Program-made: the position numbers and the translations under genes
The notes under the pieces: model-generated
What the model saw: the letters and a program-made list of their open reading frames with translations, nothing else
Told to the model about the DNA's origin: nothing
Databases searched by the model: none
In this document: positions 7,183 to 15,525 of the stretch, piece by piece
Position numbering within the stretch: position 1 is the first letter of the stretch
How the letters are laid out: each line of letters starts with the position of its first letter
Origin: Lentisphaerota bacterium
GTDB taxonomy: Bacteria; Verrucomicrobiota; Lentisphaeria; Victivallales; Victivallaceae
Assembly: GCA_015061725.1 (NCBI GenBank)
Contig: SUVX01000040.1
Span: 1-33,972 of the forward strand
Reading direction: 5' to 3'
DNA: 33,972 nucleotides

Positions 7183-8337
7183 ATGAAAGATTTTATTGAA
7201 AAGTTCCGTTCACATTACGGTGTTCTTCCTGCGGCGGCTGCGCGTGCGCCGGGACGTTTGGAAATTCTCGGTAATCACACCGATTACAATGAAGGATTTG
7301 TTCTTTCCTGCGCCGTGGAGCAAAGTACTTTTTTTGCGCTTGTTCCGGTTGAGGGAACTGTTTGTAAAGTTATTGATTTCCGTTCAGGAGATCAGATGAG
7401 TTTTGATCTTGGCGAACCGGATGCGCCTCCGGCAAGAAACGGCAGCAAATATATCAAAGGCATGGTTCTTGAATTGATGAAACGCGGCATGAAGTGTTCC
7501 GGATTCAACGCTGCCATTGAAAGTACTGTGCCGCTTTCAGCAGGTATGTCCAGTTCTGCCGCTCTTGAAGTTGCTGCAGGATTCGCCCTGATGAAAGCCT
7601 TTGATTTTTCTCTTTCCCCCGCCGATACCGCCCGCGCAGGACAGGGTGTTGAAAATATCTATCTCGGACTTAAATCCGGACTTCTGGATCAGTTCAGCTC
7701 CATTTTCGGCAAAAAGAACGCTATGATTTTAAGTGACTTCCGCAGCGTTGAAGTTCTGCGGACAGTTTCTCTGCCTGAGGGATACTCCATTGTCGTCATC
7801 AACTCCATGAAAAAACACAACCTTGTTGATTCGGAATACAATGTGCGCCGTCAGGATTGCGAAGAAGCAGCTCAAATCATGACTCAGATTTTCCCTGATT
7901 CCAAAACTCTGCGTGATATCAGCTGGGAACAGCTCAACTGCGCCCGTGACAGAATGTCCGACAGAGTTTTCCGCCGTGCACTGCATGTTGTCGGCGAATG
8001 CACCCGCGTGATCGAAAGTGTCCGTCTGCTGGAAAAAGGTGATGTTGCCGGATTCGGAAAGCTCTGGTTTGAGTCCCACGAGTCCAGCAAAGTCAATTTT
8101 GAAAACAGCACCCCGGAACTGGATTATCTTGTTGAACTTGCAAAATCCGTTCCCGGCTGTCTGGGAGCGCGTCTTTCCGGCGGCGGATTCGGCGGTATCA
8201 CCGTTCATCTGGTCAAAACTGAAGCGGCTCCTGAATATGCTGAACGCGTTGCAGCTGCTTATAAACTTAAAACCGGTATTCAGGCTGAATATATCATCTG
8301 CTCCGTCGGCAATGGTGCTGAACTTTATAACTTTTAA
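7183..8337 (+). CDS. galK: Galactokinase-like GHMP kinase
   Basis: It is a cytoplasmic GHMP-family kinase, most likely phosphorylating galactose at C1 (Leloir pathway). Features are the N-terminal galactose-binding signature (24-38, GRLEILGNHTDYNEG), the ATP-binding loop PLSAGMSSSAA (117-127), the likely catalytic base Asp169 in GLLDQF, and the C-terminal SGGGFGG (332-338). Length 384 is typical. In canonical galactokinases the signature reads GRxNxxGEHTDYN; here Asn and Glu are swapped (Glu at 26, Asn at 31), so the sugar specificity deserves caution. Start ATG 7183 follows AAGG in the lpxK stop region, and an earlier in-frame ATG would overlap lpxK. trpS follows after 19 bases. Confidence 0.85.
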   Translation: MKDFIEKFRSHYGVLPAAAARAPGRLEILGNHTDYNEGFVLSCAVEQSTFFALVPVEGTVCKVIDFRSGDQMSFDLGEPDAPPARNGSKYIKGMVLELMKRGMKCSGFNAAIESTVPLSAGMSSSAALEVAAGFALMKAFDFSLSPADTARAGQGVENIYLGLKSGLLDQFSSIFGKKNAMILSDFRSVEVLRTVSLPEGYSIVVINSMKKHNLVDSEYNVRRQDCEEAAQIMTQIFPDSKTLRDISWEQLNCARDRMSDRVFRRALHVVGECTRVIESVRLLEKGDVAGFGKLWFESHESSKVNFENSTPELDYLVELAKSVPGCLGARLSGGGFGGITVHLVKTEAAPEYAERVAAAYKLKTGIQAEYIICSVGNGAELYNF

Positions 8338-8356
8338 TCAAGGAAGATAAAATATT

Positions 8357-9316
8357 ATGCGTATTCTTACAGGAATCCAACCCTCGGGTCTGCCCCATCT
8401 GGGCAACTATTTCGGCGCTATGCGTCAGGTGTGCGAACTTCAGGAAAAAGGAGAAAGTTTTCTCTTTATTGCCGATTATCACGCCCTGACCACCTCTCCG
8501 GCTCCGGAAAAACTGCGTGAAAACATCCTCAATCTTGCCATTGACTTTATCGCTTGCGGTATCGATCTGGATAAGACGGTCTTCTTCCGTCAGTCCTCGG
8601 TACCGGAAGTCTGCGAACTTGCCTGGATGCTCGCCAATGTTTCCCCCGTCGGACTCATGGAACGCGCCCACAGTTACAAAGATAAAATCGCCAAGGGATT
8701 TGCCCCCAACTGCGGACTCTTTACTTATCCCATCCTTATGGCTGCGGATATTCTGCTCTACGGTTCAAACCTCGTTCCCGTCGGAAAAGATCAGAAACAG
8801 CACCTTGAAATCACCCGCGATCTGGCTATCAAATTTAACAATCAGTACGGCGAAATCTTTACCATTCCCGAAGGTTTCATCCCCGAAACTGTCGCCGTCG
8901 TCCCCGGCATCGACGGACAGAAAATGTCCAAGAGTTACGGCAACACCATTCCCATTTTCGGCAAAGAAAAAGAAATCAAAAAGACTGTTATGAACATCGT
9001 TACCGACTGCAAAGGTCTCGAAGATCCCAAAGATCCCGACACCTGCAACGTCTTTGCCCTCTACAAACTCTTTGCAAGTGAAGAGGAAATCGCCGAAATG
9101 CGTCAGAACTATCTGGGCGGAAATTACGGCTACGGTCACGCCAAAAAAGCCCTCTTTGAAAAAATGTGGAGCTTCTTTGAACCCATGCGCAAACGCAGAG
9201 CTGAACTCGAAGCCGATCCCGGATATGTCGAGGAAATTCTCCGCAAAAACGGCGAAATTGCCCGCGAAGAAGCCCTCAAACTCATGAAAAAAGTCCGCGC
9301 CGCCGTCGGCCTTTGA
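8357..9316 (+). CDS. trpS: Tryptophanyl-tRNA synthetase
   Basis: This class I synthetase charges tRNA-Trp in the cytoplasm. The first signature is PSGLPHLGNY (9-18, the HIGH-type motif) and the second is KMSKS (189-193). GIQPSG at the start and LMAADILLYGSNLVPVGKDQKQHLE in the middle are diagnostic of TrpRS rather than TyrRS. At 319 residues it is at the short end of the family. AAGGA lies 10 bases before the ATG. It is the last gene of the lpxK operon, and a family A palindrome follows 30 bases after the stop. Confidence 0.96.
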   Translation: MRILTGIQPSGLPHLGNYFGAMRQVCELQEKGESFLFIADYHALTTSPAPEKLRENILNLAIDFIACGIDLDKTVFFRQSSVPEVCELAWMLANVSPVGLMERAHSYKDKIAKGFAPNCGLFTYPILMAADILLYGSNLVPVGKDQKQHLEITRDLAIKFNNQYGEIFTIPEGFIPETVAVVPGIDGQKMSKSYGNTIPIFGKEKEIKKTVMNIVTDCKGLEDPKDPDTCNVFALYKLFASEEEIAEMRQNYLGGNYGYGHAKKALFEKMWSFFEPMRKRRAELEADPGYVEEILRKNGEIAREEALKLMKKVRAAVGL

Positions 9317-9345
9317 TCATACTTTTTTGATAAAGGCTGAGGGAA

Positions 9346-9401
9346 CCGGGGGAGGGGAAAAACTTTTTTTCTCGTGAAAAAAAGTTTTTCCCCTCCCCCG
9401 G
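9346..9401 (-). repeat. Palindromic repeat family A, copy 1
   Basis: A perfect 26-bp stem (9346-9371 with 9376-9401) around a TCGT loop. GGGAA precedes it and ACCCCCTCCTCTTTTC plus AAAAAAAGCGGGG follow, both shared with the other copies. It lies just after the trpS stop with GGGAACC on the gene side. No U-tract follows the stem on either strand, so it is not a classical intrinsic terminator. Confidence 0.9.
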
Positions 9402-9430
9402 ACCCCCTCCTCTTTTCAAAAAAAGCGGGG

Positions 9431-9514
9431 TATTTGTTGATGGTATGATTTACCATTGATGGTTGTTTGCAGAGTATTTTGTTGATGGTATAATTTGCCG
9501 TTGACAGTTGTTTG
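9431..9514 (+). repeat. Direct repeat pair of about 40 bp
   Basis: TATTTGTTGATGGTATGATT at 9431 and TATTTTGTTGATGGTATAAT at 9475 begin two diverged copies, each continuing into TT(A/G)CC(A/G)TTGA(T/C)(G/A)GTTGTTT. Copy 2 has TATAAT where copy 1 has TATGAT, so only the second makes a full -10 box. Confidence 0.65.
9467..9494 (+). promoter_or_regulatory. Promoter for lipoprotein gene
   Basis: TTGCAG (9467-9472), 16 bases, TATAAT (9489-9494), with TGG directly before the -10 (an extended -10). The start codon is 187 bases downstream, leaving a long leader that contains the CCGTACTCAT repeats. Confidence 0.45.
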
Positions 9515-9573
9515 TCGTTCTGCCGTATCCTTTTGCAGACAACATTTCGGTTATCGCGGCGCACACACTCCGT

Positions 9574-9613
9574 ACCTATCCGTACTCATCCGTACTCATC
9601 CGTACAGTTTCCA
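9574..9613 (+). repeat. 10-bp tandem repeat, four copies
   Basis: CCGTACCTAT, CCGTACTCAT, CCGTACTCAT and CCGTACAGTT in a row within the leader of the lipoprotein gene. This is possibly a slippage-prone or protein-binding array. Confidence 0.6.
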
Positions 9614-9680
9614 GCGCGCCGCCCCCACGGAATACGCATGCCGTTTAAGGTATCCAAAAATAAACCAAAGGAAATTTAAA

Positions 9681-10565
9681 ATGTTGCAAAAATTCAGTTT
9701 GCTGTTTTTGTCTGTTTTTTGTATTCTTCTTTCCGGCTGTATGACAAATGACGAAAAACTGGCGGCTTTTTTTGACGGAAAAACTTACTGGCAGGGACGC
9801 AATACACACCGTCAATTTATGACGGACCGCATTGTTGATCCGTCAACTGACGTTTTGATTGATCAACTTTTATCCGGCAGTGAAAATCAGAAAAAACAGG
9901 CGCGTTTTGAGCTTAACCGCCTCAAAGACTTGATAGAATTCGGCGAAAAATGGAGTCTTCCCCGTTTTGAACTGCTGTTGCCGTTATCCGTCAAATCTCC
10001 TGTAATTGACGGAAATATCAAATTTGACGAATGGAAACAGAAAATTGAAATTTCCGGCAGCTGCCTTGCCGGAAGAAGAAGACGTTATTATGACGGATCA
10101 AGAATGCTTCTTGCATTTGATAAAGATATGCTGTATATTGCCGCCTATATTCCTTTGGAGTCTGCCGGAAAATCTCCTGCTGTTACAGAAGAAGATCACA
10201 TTCTTCTTTTCTTTGATATGCCCGGCGGCAGCGGCAGACGTTATAAAGAATGTATCATCACTCCCGCAAGCGGAAAAATTGCCGCTTCAGTCAACTGGGT
10301 TTATTGCGGCAACGGCAAACGTGAACAGCTTGCTGCAAATCAGTTGGAACCTGAAATCAAAGCAGCGGTAATAAAGACTAAATACGGTTATTCCGCAGAA
10401 ATTGCCGTACCGCGTTCACTTTTGCGTGTTCACTCCAACGGATGTATCCGTTTCAATCTGCTGCGCTGGGACAAAACGCTCAAAGATTACCGCACACCGA
10501 TTGCTGTTCCCTATCACGGACACGATCCTTTCAACCGGATCAATGTCCGTTTTGCCGGTAAATAA
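9681..10565 (+). CDS. Lipoprotein with CBM9-like domain
   Basis: It is an exported lipoprotein: hydrophobic signal with lipobox LLSGC, Cys20 being the acylated residue. Residues about 21-95 form a charged helical region. From about 100 the chain resembles carbohydrate-binding module family 9: the opening SPVIDGNIKFDEWKQ (106-120) has the IDG...D.W pattern, and later LLAFDKDMLYIAAYI and YSAEIAVPRSLL match the repeated beta strands. Such domains bind sugars or act as sensor-like modules; no catalytic domain is attached. The start at 9681 follows AAAGGAAAT and puts the signal peptide at the N-terminus; upstream in-frame codons give no sensible leader. It is transcribed alone, and a convergent operon ends 174 bases away. 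Confidence 0.82.
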   Translation: MLQKFSLLFLSVFCILLSGCMTNDEKLAAFFDGKTYWQGRNTHRQFMTDRIVDPSTDVLIDQLLSGSENQKKQARFELNRLKDLIEFGEKWSLPRFELLLPLSVKSPVIDGNIKFDEWKQKIEISGSCLAGRRRRYYDGSRMLLAFDKDMLYIAAYIPLESAGKSPAVTEEDHILLFFDMPGGSGRRYKECIITPASGKIAASVNWVYCGNGKREQLAANQLEPEIKAAVIKTKYGYSAEIAVPRSLLRVHSNGCIRFNLLRWDKTLKDYRTPIAVPYHGHDPFNRINVRFAGK

Positions 10566-10592
10566 AATCATCCCGAAAAAATCCGCATCCCT

Positions 10593-10712
10593 GCTGCGAC
10601 CAACGGGAGCAGCCCTCTCCCGCTTTTTTTGAAAAAGAGATGGGGGGTTCGGGGGGAAGAGGAAAAACTTTTTTTCTCGTGAAAAAAAGTTTTTCCTCTT
10701 CCCCCCGATTCC
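10593..10712 (+). repeat. Palindromic repeat family A, copy 2
   Basis: A perfect 27-bp stem (10650-10676 with 10681-10707) around a TCGT loop. It is preceded by GCTGCGACCAACGGGAGCAG (10593-10612) and CGCTTTTTTTGAAAA. Both flanks recur, inverted, in copy 3 at 21898-21937. The ATTCCC end faces the 3' end of the minus-strand membrane protein gene. It lies between convergent genes. Confidence 0.9.
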
Positions 10713-10738
10713 CACAAGCTCTCTTTAAAAACAAAGAG

Positions 10739-12421
10739 CTATTCGCGGAGGAGATTGCCGGTGCGGAGAATGGAGGCGATGCGGAGCAGGGGGATGGGGT
10801 TTCCGGGGACAAAAAAGCAGTGAAAGAGGAGACCTCCGAGGAAGATACCGGTGAGGGAGGCAAAGACGGTGCTTTTTCTGTCGGAGTTGATTTCTGACAT
10901 GATTTTTGCGGTTGTCATGCCGCTTGACATGCAGGAAACGAGGACAGCTGCAAAGATAACGATTTGTAAAAACATTCCCGGTTCGGGGTCGGTAAAGAGC
11001 CAGGGGAGGATGATGGAAGCAAGCAGCATAACTTTTTCAAGTTTTCCTTTTTTTCCGAAGAACGGCAGGGCAAAAACGATGCAGAAGAGGAAAAAATATT
11101 CGGGGAAAAGGGCATAGATTCTGTTTTCAGAAAAGATAAAAAATCCGGTCAGGGCGATAAGAGTTGCGGAACATTTATTATCTGTTTCAGCGAGAAAACA
11201 GGATAAATTTTCTTTTCTTGAAGAAGTGATTCTGAAGAGCAGCCATGCAAGTCCGATGGTAATCCAGAAGAATATGGAATGTTCTTTGTCAACAGTTTTC
11301 CGTGGGGGAAAAGTAACTTTTTCCGGATTTGCGCTGAAGAGGGCAGAAAAAACTCCGGGAGTAATAAAATCTTTATTATTAAGATATTCAAGTCTTTCGT
11401 CAAGTCTTTTTTCCAATTTTTCGCAAGTTACATCACCGGCAGAAAATTCCACAGCAGCCAGACGTCTTTTTTCAGAGCCGGGGACGGTGATGAAATTTTT
11501 ATTTTGCGGCATGAATTTTAAAACGGAGTGCGGAAAAATCATGATACCGTGTCCGGGAGCAACCATTTTTGAAAGTTTTTCAAGCATATTTTGAATGGCA
11601 TCGCCGGACCATTCGGGCAAAACTTCAACTGAAACAATATCAAAAGGTTTTTCAAAAGAATCAAAGGTCGTTCCGATGGGGGGAAAAGTTCCGGTAATGC
11701 AGGTTGTGATGCTGCCGATACCCGGAAGAATTTTCCAGGGGGCGACTTCTGCCAGGCGTTTTTCGCGGGTGATTTGCAGAACAGAGAGATTTTTATCTTC
11801 ATTTTCCGTCAAGAGGGATGCAGGCAGAGTTGAAACAGCAATATCATGGATATCGCGGTAATCACGCAGGATTTTTTCTTTGCTTTTTCCGGAGGGGAAC
11901 AGAAAAAACTGAATCAGAAGAAGCGGGAGAAAGATCCATCTGATATGGCGCAGTCCCGAAGCGGAGGCAATCAGCGTTCCTGAAAGAAGCAGAGCAGAGA
12001 CACACGAAAACAGCAGAGCATATCCGGGCAGAGCGACAGTCAGAATAAGTCCGCAAAAAAATGCAGCGGCAAACAGCAGATAGGAATTGACCTTTTTATT
12101 GCGGGCAAGAAAAGCAAGACTGCTTCCGGCAAGGGCAAAATTTATGACCCAGTCAAGAGTTGTATTGATGATTCCCGCATGAAGTGTCAAAAGCAGTGCG
12201 CCTGAAAGATACAGAAAATCCATCATTTTCCGCTTATTGGCAGAAACAAATATGAATCCTGCGGTGATTTCAATGGCGCAGAGTGCGATAAAAAATCCTG
12301 TTTCTTCACTTTTCCACCGGCAGTTGAGCATGAGCCGGACAGATTCCACCGACAGAAAGATGCCTGTGAGAAACAAAGACAGTACCACCGCAAGCGGCGG
12401 TTTTTTGGGAACACTTGTCAT
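10739..12421 (-). CDS. Polytopic membrane protein with spermidine-synthase-like centre
   Basis: Unrecognised beyond general layout. Residues 1 to about 170 contain some six hydrophobic helices. Residues about 180-370 are soluble, and helices resume from about 385 (HSIFFWITIGLAWLLF) to the end. The soluble part resembles the second half of spermidine-synthase-like Rossmann domains found in large membrane proteins (FDIVSVEVLPEW, MLEKLSKMVAPGHGIMIF). I do not see the glycine-rich S-adenosyl binding motif or the acidic catalytic pair, so it may be inactive or something else. Its start is 9 bases after the esterase stop, so the two are cotranscribed. A family A palindrome follows its stop. The substrate is unknown. 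Confidence 0.6.
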   Translation of the reverse strand: MTSVPKKPPLAVVLSLFLTGIFLSVESVRLMLNCRWKSEETGFFIALCAIEITAGFIFVSANKRKMMDFLYLSGALLLTLHAGIINTTLDWVINFALAGSSLAFLARNKKVNSYLLFAAAFFCGLILTVALPGYALLFSCVSALLLSGTLIASASGLRHIRWIFLPLLLIQFFLFPSGKSKEKILRDYRDIHDIAVSTLPASLLTENEDKNLSVLQITREKRLAEVAPWKILPGIGSITTCITGTFPPIGTTFDSFEKPFDIVSVEVLPEWSGDAIQNMLEKLSKMVAPGHGIMIFPHSVLKFMPQNKNFITVPGSEKRRLAAVEFSAGDVTCEKLEKRLDERLEYLNNKDFITPGVFSALFSANPEKVTFPPRKTVDKEHSIFFWITIGLAWLLFRITSSRKENLSCFLAETDNKCSATLIALTGFFIFSENRIYALFPEYFFLFCIVFALPFFGKKGKLEKVMLLASIILPWLFTDPEPGMFLQIVIFAAVLVSCMSSGMTTAKIMSEINSDRKSTVFASLTGIFLGGLLFHCFFVPGNPIPLLRIASILRTGNLLRE

Positions 12422-12430
12422 TTAATATAA

Positions 12431-13246
12431 TTACTTTTTACGGGGAAAACCGTTATTTTCGAGGAAGTTGGCGGCAAGTACCGGCCAGGAACGGATATCA
12501 ATTTTATCTTCAGCCAGTCCGAGTCCGTGATGTCCCTCAGGATAAACATGCAGTTCTGCTTTCTTACCTGAAGCCCACATATTTTGAGCAAAGCGCAAAG
12601 AATTCTGAACATTCACAGTACCGTCGGTTGCCGTATGCCATAAAAAGGCGGGCGGGGTATCCGGGCAGATCTGATTTTCCAGACGGGTGAGGTTGAGAAA
12701 TTCTTCATCCGGTTCCTCTTTTCCTGAAAGCTGTACAAAGGAATTGAAGTGAGCAATCGTTTTATCATTTGAAATAACAGGATAAAAGAGCAGAAGTGCA
12801 TCCGGTTTGGCGCTGACTTCATCAATGGAATCTCCGGCGGAACGGTCAACGTTCAAACCGATGGTTCCGGAGCAGCAGGCAAGGTGTCCTCCGGCAGAAA
12901 AACCGCCGACAGCGATGTGTTCAGGATCAACATTCCATTTTTCTGCATTGGCTCTGACGATAGCAACGGCGCGCATGACATCCTGCTGCGGCGCAGGAAA
13001 TTTATAAGGCGCAATGCGGTATTGCAGGACAAAAGCATGATAACCCGATTCATTGAATTTTTTTGCAACGGGCATGCCTTCATGTGCGGCTCTTGCACGG
13101 TATCCGCCGCCCGGAAGAACGATGACAGCGCCCAGGGGAGAAGAAGTTTCAATCAAAGACAATTCAATAAAGGGCTGAAAATCATCTTCAATGCGCCCTG
13201 TATTTGCGGACTTTTTATCATTCCAGAGAAAAATTTTGTCTTCCAT
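12431..13246 (-). CDS. Alpha/beta hydrolase, carbohydrate esterase type
   Basis: This hydrolase of the BD-FAE/acetyl-esterase group probably removes acetyl or other acyl groups from sugars or xylan. The oxyanion motif GGGY is at 46-49, the nucleophile Ser117 sits in GFSAG (115-119), Asp208 lies in HTATDGTVNV and the His is 239 or 240 in PEGHHGLGL. There is no signal peptide, so it is likely cytoplasmic, acting on imported sugars. Length 271 is normal. It is divergent from the FAD oxidoreductase operon, sharing a 261-base regulatory region, and cotranscribed with the membrane protein downstream. Confidence 0.85.
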   Translation of the reverse strand: MEDKIFLWNDKKSANTGRIEDDFQPFIELSLIETSSPLGAVIVLPGGGYRARAAHEGMPVAKKFNESGYHAFVLQYRIAPYKFPAPQQDVMRAVAIVRANAEKWNVDPEHIAVGGFSAGGHLACCSGTIGLNVDRSAGDSIDEVSAKPDALLLFYPVISNDKTIAHFNSFVQLSGKEEPDEEFLNLTRLENQICPDTPPAFLWHTATDGTVNVQNSLRFAQNMWASGKKAELHVYPEGHHGLGLAEDKIDIRSWPVLAANFLENNGFPRKK

Positions 13247-13287
13247 AGTTTTTTAATCCTTATCTCATAAACAAAATATACACCTTG

Positions 13288-13316
13288 AATATACCATTCT
13301 GGAGTACTTTATTCAA
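13288..13316 (-). promoter_or_regulatory. Promoter for esterase operon
   Basis: On the minus strand TTGAAT (13316-13311), 17 bases, TATATT (13293-13288), about 42 bases before the start codon. Confidence 0.5.
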
Positions 13317-13405
13317 CTTATTTACCTGAAAAAACTGCTTTTTTTTGATAAACTGCAGGTATATACGGCGGTAAATTTGCTTTTTTTACCGGTGTTTTTT
13401 TGCAA

Positions 13406-13453
13406 TTGATACAATTTGATACTGTTTTTGATACGATTTACTCTTGCGTATCA
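13406..13453 (+). promoter_or_regulatory. Operator-like TTGATAC cluster
   Basis: TTGATAC occurs three times in direct orientation (13406-13412, 13416-13422, 13428-13434). The third, as TGATACG, forms an inverted repeat with CGTATCA (13447-13453), 11 bases away. The inverted copy overlaps the -35 box at 13444-13449. This is the layout expected for a repressor or activator site; no regulator gene for it is in the window. Confidence 0.55.
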
Positions 13454-13472
13454 CGTTGTTTTGTGCTATATT
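13444..13472 (+). promoter_or_regulatory. Promoter for FAD oxidoreductase / fusion protein operon
   Basis: TTGCGT (13444-13449), 17 bases, TATATT (13467-13472) with TGC directly before it, an extended -10. It is 36 bases before the first start codon and overlapped by the TTGATAC/CGTATCA operator. Confidence 0.6.
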
Positions 13473-13507
13473 TAAACAGAATCTCATTCAAAGGTGGAAA
13501 TTTTACC

Positions 13508-14671
13508 ATGAAACATTATGATATTGTTGTCTGCGGCGGCGGTATTGCCGGTGTTGCAGCTGCTCTGGCTGCCTCCCGCAAAGGGAAAAAGGTTCTTCTG
13601 GCTGAAAAACAGGCGATTTTAGGCGGTCTCGGCACTTCGGGATTGATTTATATTTATCTGCCCATCAGCGGCGAAAACGATAAACTTATTGCTTCCGGAA
13701 TTACTGAAGAACTGCTCAGAAGATGTCCGGATTACGGTCCGTTTTCAATGTCCGAACACTGGGGCGGTTCTCCCGGAAGCGATTGCGGACACGCAGGAAC
13801 CCGTTGTCTCTGCTGTTTTTCTCCCGCAGGATATGCGCTTACCCTTGAAAAAATGCTCCGTGAAGCGGATGTGGATTTAAGATTTGATACTTCTGTGATC
13901 GGCGCCGTCTGTGACGGAAACAACCGTTTGACAGAAGCGGAACTTTTCTGCGGAAGTGAACGTGAAAAAGTTTCCGCCGACTGTTTTATTGATGCCAGCG
14001 GCGGCGCTTATCTGCTGCACATGGCAGGTGCGCGTGTGTTCCCCGGAGAAAACCGCGTGACACCCTGGGTGATGGAAATGAATCCTCAGCCCAGAAGTAA
14101 CTATTACTTCACCGGAAATGTCGGTATTTATCCATCAAGTGATGCCGCTTCCGCCACCGAAAAAAGATTGGCATTCACAGCAGATGATCTGCAGAAGTTC
14201 TTCAAGCGTCAGTATGAAATCATCCGTTCCACCTATGATAAACTCCCTGCAAAACAGCAGAAAGAATGTTATCCGCTGCATCTGCCGTGTATGGCACAGG
14301 TCCGCAAAATCGCCCGCATTGCCGCGATGGCGGAAATTGGTGACGGTTTTGCCGGAGTTCCGGTAAAAGACTCTATCGGTGTTGCCGCAGACTGGCGGAA
14401 AATGGCGCCTTCATGGGAAACACCTTACGGTGCGCTTATTCCTGAAAAAGTCCGGGGGGCTCTTGCTGCCGGACGCTGTATCAACAGTTCGGGTGATGCC
14501 TGGGAAATTTTCCGTGTGATTCCCGCCGCCGCGATGACGGGTGAAGCCGCAGGAACTGCTGCGGCGATGGCGTGTTCACGCGGAATCGATCCTGCGGATC
14601 TGCCTGTGGCTGACTTGCAGAAAGAACTTGTCAACAATGGTTGTATTTTACATATTGCCGATGCCAGATAA
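13508..14671 (+). CDS. FAD-dependent oxidoreductase (PF12831-like)
   Basis: It is a flavin enzyme with an N-terminal Rossmann fold: [19 protein letters not shown] carries GxGxxG-type glycines at 10-15, and Glu33 (LLAEK) is the ribose-binding acid. [10 protein letters not shown] (39-48) and the C-terminal [34 protein letters not shown] region are typical of the FAD_oxidored group, common beside glycoside hydrolases in PVC bacteria and Bacteroidota. The [11 protein letters not shown] segment is a cysteine-rich loop. There is no signal peptide. The substrate is unknown, plausibly a sugar or its derivative given the neighbours. Start ATG 13508 follows AAAGGTGG; earlier in-frame codons lie upstream of the promoter. 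It is the first of four cotranscribed genes. Confidence 0.87.
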   Translation: MKHYDIVVCGGGIAGVAAALAASRKGKKVLLAEKQAILGGLGTSGLIYIYLPISGENDKLIASGITEELLRRCPDYGPFSMSEHWGGSPGSDCGHAGTRCLCCFSPAGYALTLEKMLREADVDLRFDTSVIGAVCDGNNRLTEAELFCGSEREKVSADCFIDASGGAYLLHMAGARVFPGENRVTPWVMEMNPQPRSNYYFTGNVGIYPSSDAASATEKRLAFTADDLQKFFKRQYEIIRSTYDKLPAKQQKECYPLHLPCMAQVRKIARIAAMAEIGDGFAGVPVKDSIGVAADWRKMAPSWETPYGALIPEKVRGALAAGRCINSSGDAWEIFRVIPAAAMTGEAAGTAAAMACSRGIDPADLPVADLQKELVNNGCILHIADAR

Positions 14672-14688
14672 AAAAAAGGAGGTCACAG

Positions 14689-15483
14689 ATGATGTCAAGT
14701 AATCAGAAACTTTTTACCGGGAAAAAAACTTCATGTTTCACGCTGATTGAACTTCTCGTTGTAATTGCAATCATCGCCATTCTTGCGGCGATGCTCATGC
14801 CTGCGCTCAACAAGGCACGCGACACGGCAAAGACATCGACCTGTATGAATAACCTCAAACAGATCGGAACAGGCATTCAGCTGTACGCACAGGCAAATGA
14901 TGACTGGATTGTTCCGGCGGTCAACGGCGATTCGGACAGAGGCTGGTGGTACTGCCTGCTTTCAGGAAGAAAAACCGATGGTGAGCCGCATAATATCAGC
15001 GGTCCGGGATACGGCTTGACCTACTACGGATACGTTGCAAAAGGCAGTTTTGCCTGTCCCAACGAACCCGGTAAATTTCACCCGTCCAATGATTTCCGCT
15101 ACACGCATTACGCCGTGAATCCCTGGGCTGCGGGATACATTTCCATTCCCGCATCGTATGGTTTTTACAGAAAAATGTCAGGGTTGACCAAACCGACCAA
15201 AGCCATTTACTGCTATGACAGCGGTGCTAAAACCAATGCGGTATCTGCCAGTATGCTCTATGCCCGTTTCCGTCACGGCGCAACGGAGATAAGACCTTAT
15301 GATGATTACCGTATCGCTCCCCCGCAAAACGGTAAATGCCAGTCTTCTTATCTTGACGGCCATGCCGGTTCACAGAATCCTGCCGGATATCTCAAAGACG
15401 GCAACACCTCTTCTGATTACAAACTTCCTCTGAAAGCCGGTCTTGATTACTACAAGGTCAAAGGAACCATTGCAGCATTTTAA
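14689..15483 (+). CDS. Type II secretion-type pseudopilin
   Basis: It has an N-terminal methylation/cleavage helix, [19 protein letters not shown] (17-35), followed by PALNKARD and a globular domain ending in a conserved SYLDGHAG motif. This is the H-X9-DG type pseudopilin that Lentisphaerota and Planctomycetota carry in large numbers. Prepilin peptidase would cut before Phe17, and Glu21 is the +5 glutamate. The -1 residue is Cys16 instead of the usual Gly. The start is ATG 14689, since AAAGGAGG lies 8 bases upstream; ATG 14692 is also possible. The product probably sits in the inner membrane or joins a pseudopilus. It lies between the FAD enzyme and the giant secreted fusion protein, in the same operon. 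Confidence 0.9.
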   Translation: MMSSNQKLFTGKKTSCFTLIELLVVIAIIAILAAMLMPALNKARDTAKTSTCMNNLKQIGTGIQLYAQANDDWIVPAVNGDSDRGWWYCLLSGRKTDGEPHNISGPGYGLTYYGYVAKGSFACPNEPGKFHPSNDFRYTHYAVNPWAAGYISIPASYGFYRKMSGLTKPTKAIYCYDSGAKTNAVSASMLYARFRHGATEIRPYDDYRIAPPQNGKCQSSYLDGHAGSQNPAGYLKDGNTSSDYKLPLKAGLDYYKVKGTIAAF

Positions 15484-15525
15484 TACGTTTTTTCAACGGA
15501 TGACAAACATATAAGGAAAAAAGTT

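Larger units (their letters stand above)
9317..9680. other. Intergenic region with palindrome, direct repeats and promoter
   Basis: These 364 bases hold the family A palindrome (9346-9401), two direct copies of a roughly 40-base sequence (9431-9470 and 9476-9514, both with TTGTTGATGGTAT) and four 10-base repeats of the CCGTAC(T/C)(C/T)AT type (9574-9613). The lipoprotein promoter falls inside the second copy of the direct repeat. AAAGGAAATTT precedes the start at 9681. Confidence 0.6.

Noticed and set aside
9346..9401. Family A palindromes as ordinary intrinsic terminators
   Set aside because: Stems are 23-29 bp without a downstream U-tract on either strand, and flanks well beyond the stem are conserved. 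The paaK-like gene and the phage-like operon instead have normal short terminators.
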